Below, in pieces: positions 6,709 to 9,791 of a DNA stretch of 9,791 nt. Each line of letters opens with the position of its first letter. The stretch's first letter is position 1. The position numbers and the translations under genes are program-made. The notes beneath the pieces are model-generated. The model was not told the DNA's origin. It did not search any database and saw only the letters and a program-made list of their open reading frames with translations. The stretch comes from an uncultured Eubacteriales bacterium (GTDB taxonomy: Bacteria; Bacillota; Clostridia; Oscillospirales; Acutalibacteraceae). The stretch covers positions 1 through 9,791 of the forward strand of contig CAKSUE010000015.1 in assembly GCA_934501135.1 (NCBI GenBank), written 5' to 3'.

Positions 6709-8472
6709 AAGAAAGAAAAAACCGTAGGGAAACAGTCTTTTATTAAAGGTGCATTAATTTTAACGGTTAGTATGGCATTAGGTAAGGTTTTAGGTGCTCT
6801 GTTTAAAATTCCGCTTGGTAGATTAGTTGGCGGGGTTGGAATGGGATACTATGGAACAGCCTATGAACTTTATGCACCTTTATATGCCCTTGCTACAGCT
6901 GGGTTACCTATTGCAATATCAAAAATTGTTTCAGAAAATATGGTAAAGGGCAGATTTAGAGATGTAAGAAAGACTCATAAAGTATCTATACCTTTGTTTT
7001 TAGTTATGGGAAGTATTGGATTCCTATTAATGATTTCCATAATACCTTTTTACACAACCAATATTGTAAAAGCACCTCAGTGCAAATATACTATGTATGC
7101 CTTAGCGCCAACTATAATTTTCGCGTGTTTAATGTCTATATACAGAGGATATTATGAAGGCTTAAGAGATATGATGCCAACGGCCATATCGGAATTAATA
7201 GAGTCATTAATTAAATTTGTTTTAGGTTTATCTTTTGCCTATGGTATAGTAAAGTATGGCCTAAATGAATTTTATTCTAATGGAACAGTATTTGGGAAAA
7301 TTTGTGAAAATGAAGATGCTGCAATGGAGACCGTGATTCCATTTGCATCTGCAGGAGCAATTTTAGCAATTCCTATAGGGGCTTTATTAGGATTTATTTA
7401 TTTATTGATTAGATTCAGAATTAGAGGAGATGGTATAACCAAATCTCAGCTACAAGAATCACCAAAATCTATATCTAATAGGAGTACTATAAAGAAACTT
7501 TATAGTATTGCATTGCCGGTTGGTCTTGGGGCTATAATTATGAATTTAGCTACTTTTATAGATGTAACTCTTATTCAGATGAGAATTTATGATATAATGA
7601 AAGATCCGGAAAAATCCAAAATACTTCTCAGCGAGTATGGAGATCTGATTAGTCAAAATATTATAAATGCGGATAGAACTCATACATACTTGTATGGATG
7701 TTTTGGCATAGCAACTACAATAATGATGCTTATTCCAGCAGTAACTCAGGCCTTTGGTATAAGTGCATTACCATCTGTAACAGCTGCCTGGGCCAGTGGA
7801 AGCAAAAAGACTTTAAAGAAAAATATTGAGATTGTATTGAAAATGACGACTTTAATTACCATTCCAGCAGGGCTTGGGATGGTTGCGCTGTCGTATCCTA
7901 TAATGAATTTGGCTTATGGCGGAGGAAAATCTCAGAATGAAGTTTACATTGCAGCAAGTGTATTGGTATTATTAGGATTTGGAGGAATATTTGCATCTAC
8001 AAGCACACCTATTTGCAGTATGTTGCAGGCTGTTGGACGTGTGGATTTACCTGTAAAGCTACTGAGTTTAGGTGTAATAATGAAAATATTACTTAATTAT
8101 GTACTTGTTGGCATTCCAGTAATAAATATTCAAGGCGCAGGTGCTGGAACTATATTCTGCTATGGATTTGTTACTGTTGCTGCGTTGTATTATTTGGCGA
8201 AGGAGACTAAGATAAAATTTGATCTTGTATCTGTTTTAATTAAACCTCTTTTAGCAAGTATAATTTGCGCAGTTTCAGCTTATGTCTCATATGGCCTTAT
8301 GTCAAGAATACTGCAAGACAAATTGTCAACAGTTTTGGCTGTCATAATAGCTGCAGTTATATATTTGGTATCACTCTTTTTGCTTAGAGCATTGACACCT
8401 TCAGATATAAAAATGATGCCAAAGGGTGAAAAAATTGTTAAAACACTTGAAAAGTTAAAGTTAATAAGGTAG
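6706..8472 (+). CDS. spoVB: SpoVB-like lipid-linked oligosaccharide flippase (MOP superfamily)
   Basis: A multi-pass membrane protein of the polysaccharide biosynthesis/MurJ-type branch of the MOP superfamily, which flips undecaprenyl-linked precursors; SpoVB acts in spore cortex synthesis. From the ATA at 6706 it has 588 residues. The N-terminus, basic KKEK then GKQSFIKGALILTV and GKVLGALFKIPL, matches SpoVB-type openings, and homology clearly extends upstream of the first ATG (6772, residue 23). Other family marks are GLPIAISKIVSE (about 66-77), YRGYYEGLRDMMPTAISELIE (about 146-166) and QAVGRVDLPVKLL near 445. I count roughly 14 hydrophobic segments, with a long polar loop around 293-325. 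The start codon is the odd point: a true non-canonical start, a recent mutation, or a base error are all possible. mazG follows after 57 bp. Other MurJ/Wzx-like roles remain possible. Confidence 0.88.
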   Translation: MKKEKTVGKQSFIKGALILTVSMALGKVLGALFKIPLGRLVGGVGMGYYGTAYELYAPLYALATAGLPIAISKIVSENMVKGRFRDVRKTHKVSIPLFLVMGSIGFLLMISIIPFYTTNIVKAPQCKYTMYALAPTIIFACLMSIYRGYYEGLRDMMPTAISELIESLIKFVLGLSFAYGIVKYGLNEFYSNGTVFGKICENEDAAMETVIPFASAGAILAIPIGALLGFIYLLIRFRIRGDGITKSQLQESPKSISNRSTIKKLYSIALPVGLGAIIMNLATFIDVTLIQMRIYDIMKDPEKSKILLSEYGDLISQNIINADRTHTYLYGCFGIATTIMMLIPAVTQAFGISALPSVTAAWASGSKKTLKKNIEIVLKMTTLITIPAGLGMVALSYPIMNLAYGGGKSQNEVYIAASVLVLLGFGGIFASTSTPICSMLQAVGRVDLPVKLLSLGVIMKILLNYVLVGIPVINIQGAGAGTIFCYGFVTVAALYYLAKETKIKFDLVSVLIKPLLASIICAVSAYVSYGLMSRILQDKLSTVLAVIIAAVIYLVSLFLLRALTPSDIKMMPKGEKIVKTLEKLKLIR

Positions 8473-8529
8473 AATAAAACAAAGTTTTCTATAATCACTT
8501 TTTTGTTAATAACAGATAAGGATGCCGAT

Positions 8530-9321
8530 ATGGATTTTGAATTTAAAGAAAAGTATGATATTAATGATTTGATAAAGATTATGAACGTTTTAAGATCTCC
8601 CGATGGATGTCCGTGGGATAGGGAACAAACACATAAGAGTATTAGATCAAATTTAATTGAAGAAACATATGAAGCTATAGAGGCTATTGATACAGATAAT
8701 ACTAGTTTGCTTAAAGAGGAATTAGGAGATGTTCTTTTACAAGTTGTATTTCATTCAAAGATGGAAGAAGAGTTAGGAACCTTCGATTTCTCGGATGTAG
8801 CAGACGGTATCTGTAAAAAGTTAATTGTAAGACATCCACATATATTTTCAGACTTAAAATTGAGTACTAGTGACGAAGTGTTGGAAAATTGGGATAAAAT
8901 TAAGATGAAAACAAAATCTCAAGTAAGTCAGAGTGAGGCTATGAATAGCATATCAAGGTCACTGCCTACACTTATGCGAAGTAAAAAAGTTCAACAGAAA
9001 GCTTCAAAGATAGGATTCGATTTTAAAGACGTTAAAGATGCAATGGGCAAAATATCTGAGGAATACAATGAATTAAAAAAAGCTATAGACAATGAAACAA
9101 ATGATGAAATATTTGATGAGCTAGGTGACTTATTGTTTTCTGTAGTAAATGTTTCCAGGATACTTAAAATAGATCCCGATTATGCATTGTCTAAATCTTG
9201 TGATAAGTTTATAAGTAGATTTACTAAGGCAGAAAAGATTATCATAGAAAAAGGGTTAGATATTTCTAAACTATCATATCAAGAACTCGATTCTATTTGG
9301 TCTGAATCAAAAAAAGTTTAA
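8530..9321 (+). CDS. mazG: Nucleoside triphosphate pyrophosphohydrolase MazG
   Basis: MazG hydrolyses (d)NTPs to monophosphate and pyrophosphate, cleaning nucleotide pools. The 263-residue product has the full two-domain architecture. The N-terminal domain carries LRSPDGCPWDREQTHKSI (21-38), EETYE (44-48) and EELGDVLLQVVFHS (63-76). The C-terminal domain carries KVQQKASKIGFDF (153-165), EEYNELKKAI (177-186) and DELGDLLFSVVNVSR (196-210). The acidic metal ligands E44, E45, E64, D67 and E177, E178, E197, D200 are all present. The frame could open at TTG 8503, but AAGGA (8518-8522) is 7 bp before the ATG at 8530, which also gives the usual family start. It lies between spoVB and hup in the same direction without a convincing terminator, so co-transcription is likely; this gene order is familiar from Clostridia. 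Confidence 0.97.
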   Translation: MDFEFKEKYDINDLIKIMNVLRSPDGCPWDREQTHKSIRSNLIEETYEAIEAIDTDNTSLLKEELGDVLLQVVFHSKMEEELGTFDFSDVADGICKKLIVRHPHIFSDLKLSTSDEVLENWDKIKMKTKSQVSQSEAMNSISRSLPTLMRSKKVQQKASKIGFDFKDVKDAMGKISEEYNELKKAIDNETNDEIFDELGDLLFSVVNVSRILKIDPDYALSKSCDKFISRFTKAEKIIIEKGLDISKLSYQELDSIWSESKKV

Positions 9322-9370
9322 CCCCAGTTATGAACTGGATATTATAATTATTTACTTGGAGGATTACTAA

Positions 9371-9646
9371 ATGAATAAGACAGAATTAATTGCGGCAGTT
9401 GCAGAAAAAAGCGGATTAACAAAAAAAGATGCTGAAAAGGCAGTGGGGGCAGTAATAGAGTCTGTTATGGAATCTGTTGCAAATGATGAAAAGGTACAAA
9501 TTGTTGGATTTGGAACTTTTGAGTTAAGAACTAGAAACGAGAGAACAGGTCGTGACCCAAGGACTAATGAATCTATTGTTATACCTGCAGCAAAGGTGCC
9601 TGCTTTTAAGGCTGGCAAGGTTTTTAAAGATACTGTGAATAATTAA
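9371..9646 (+). CDS. hup: HU-family nucleoid DNA-binding protein
   Basis: A 91-residue HU protein, a dimeric histone-like protein that bends and compacts DNA. It begins with the usual MNKTELI and has helical segments to about 38. Then come VQIVGFGTFE (42-51), the arm RNERTGRDPRTNE (55-67) with the intercalating proline P63, and the C-terminal IPAAKVPAFKAGK (71-83). The length is canonical. GGAGG (9358-9362) is 8 bp upstream of the ATG. It follows mazG by 49 bp; a small 6-bp hairpin (9324-9338) and a TATAAT (9343-9348) in the gap hint that HU may also have its own promoter, but no good -35 is visible. A terminator follows 20 bp after the stop. Confidence 0.98.
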   Translation: MNKTELIAAVAEKSGLTKKDAEKAVGAVIESVMESVANDEKVQIVGFGTFELRTRNERTGRDPRTNESIVIPAAKVPAFKAGKVFKDTVNN

Positions 9647-9666
9647 TTTAAATTTATTCTGTTTAT

Positions 9667-9715
9667 TCCGTAGTAAGATGAGAGATTTTTGGCTTATTTT
9701 ACTGCGGATCTTTTT
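9667..9715 (+). terminator. Rho-independent terminator after hup
   Basis: A 16-bp stem with several G-T wobbles pairs 9667-9682 with 9693-9708 around a 10-nt loop. It is followed by the T-rich tract TCTTTTT (9709-9715). It closes the spoVB-mazG-hup unit. Confidence 0.82.
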
Positions 9716-9740
9716 ATTCAAAATAAAATAAAAAAAGGTA

Positions 9741-9770
9741 TTGACAAAAGTAATAGAAATATGATAAGAT
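9741..9770 (+). promoter_or_regulatory. Strong sigma-A promoter at the right edge
   Basis: A perfect TTGACA (9741-9746), an 18-bp spacer and TAAGAT (9765-9770), preceded by TGA as an extended -10. Transcription would begin near 9776-9778, so only about 14 nt of the product are in the window, too few to say whether it is a structured RNA or an mRNA leader. Confidence 0.7.
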
Positions 9771-9791
9771 AACGGAGTCGCATCGAAAGAG

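Noticed and set aside
8476..8494. AAAAC/GTTTT hairpin between the flippase gene and mazG
   Set aside because: The stem is short and AT-rich without an adjoining T-tract; mazG is more likely in the same transcript.
9324..9338. CCAGTT/AACTGG hairpin between mazG and hup as a terminator
   Set aside because: It has only 6 bp and no T-run after it, so it is unlikely to stop transcription by itself.
9776..9791. Beginning of a tRNA, T-box or rRNA leader at the right edge
   Set aside because: Only about 14 transcribed bases are visible, which is not enough for any RNA call.
1..9791. Mobile element, CRISPR array or tRNA within the window
   Set aside because: I saw no transposase or integrase sequence, no regularly spaced repeats and no cloverleaf-like segment on either strand.

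Overview
The window is an AT-rich stretch of a Gram-positive, low-GC genome. It most likely comes from an endospore-forming member of the Clostridia. The evidence is the gene content (NrdR, a SpoVB-type flippase next to MazG and HU, a class B penicillin-binding protein), strong AGGAG-type ribosome binding sites, sigma-A promoters (several with an extended TGn -10) and compact hairpin plus T-tract terminators. No mobile element, CRISPR array, rRNA or tRNA was recognised.

Layout. Positions 2-517 hold the 3' part of a stomatin/SPFH-family membrane protein that enters from the left edge, closed by a terminator. A two-gene unit follows (619-1889): a TIM-barrel sugar phosphate isomerase/epimerase-like protein, then the ribonucleotide reductase repressor nrdR. 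Next come two small membrane-protein genes facing each other across a shared bidirectional terminator: a six-helix DUF308/HdeD-like protein (+ strand, 2066-2635) and a zinc-ribbon plus membrane-domain protein (- strand, 2726-3289).

A non-coding region of about 600 bp (3290-3895), very rich in A and T, leads into two adjacent genes for small secreted proteins (3896-4279 and 4318-4686). The two proteins are clearly paralogous to each other but I cannot assign a function. A strong terminator separates them from a class B penicillin-binding protein (4803-6425) that has SxxK and SxN motifs but KTA in place of the usual KTG.

The right part is a putative operon: spoVB-like lipid-linked oligosaccharide flippase (6706-8472), mazG nucleotide pyrophosphohydrolase (8530-9321) and HU DNA-binding protein (9371-9646), closed by a terminator. 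The window ends just after what looks like a strong promoter (TTGACA) for something outside it.

Common theme: the centre and right of the window are dominated by envelope/peptidoglycan functions (penicillin-binding protein, flippase, secreted proteins) plus nucleotide-pool and nucleoid housekeeping (NrdR, MazG, HU). The most notable observations are the spoVB-like gene, which appears to start at a non-canonical ATA codon, and the uncharacterised paralogous secreted pair with its long AT-rich leader. Several gene starts were moved from the longest open frame to an internal ATG with a better placed ribosome binding site (nrdR, both secreted proteins, the penicillin-binding protein, mazG). Nothing here amounts to a demonstrable new system.
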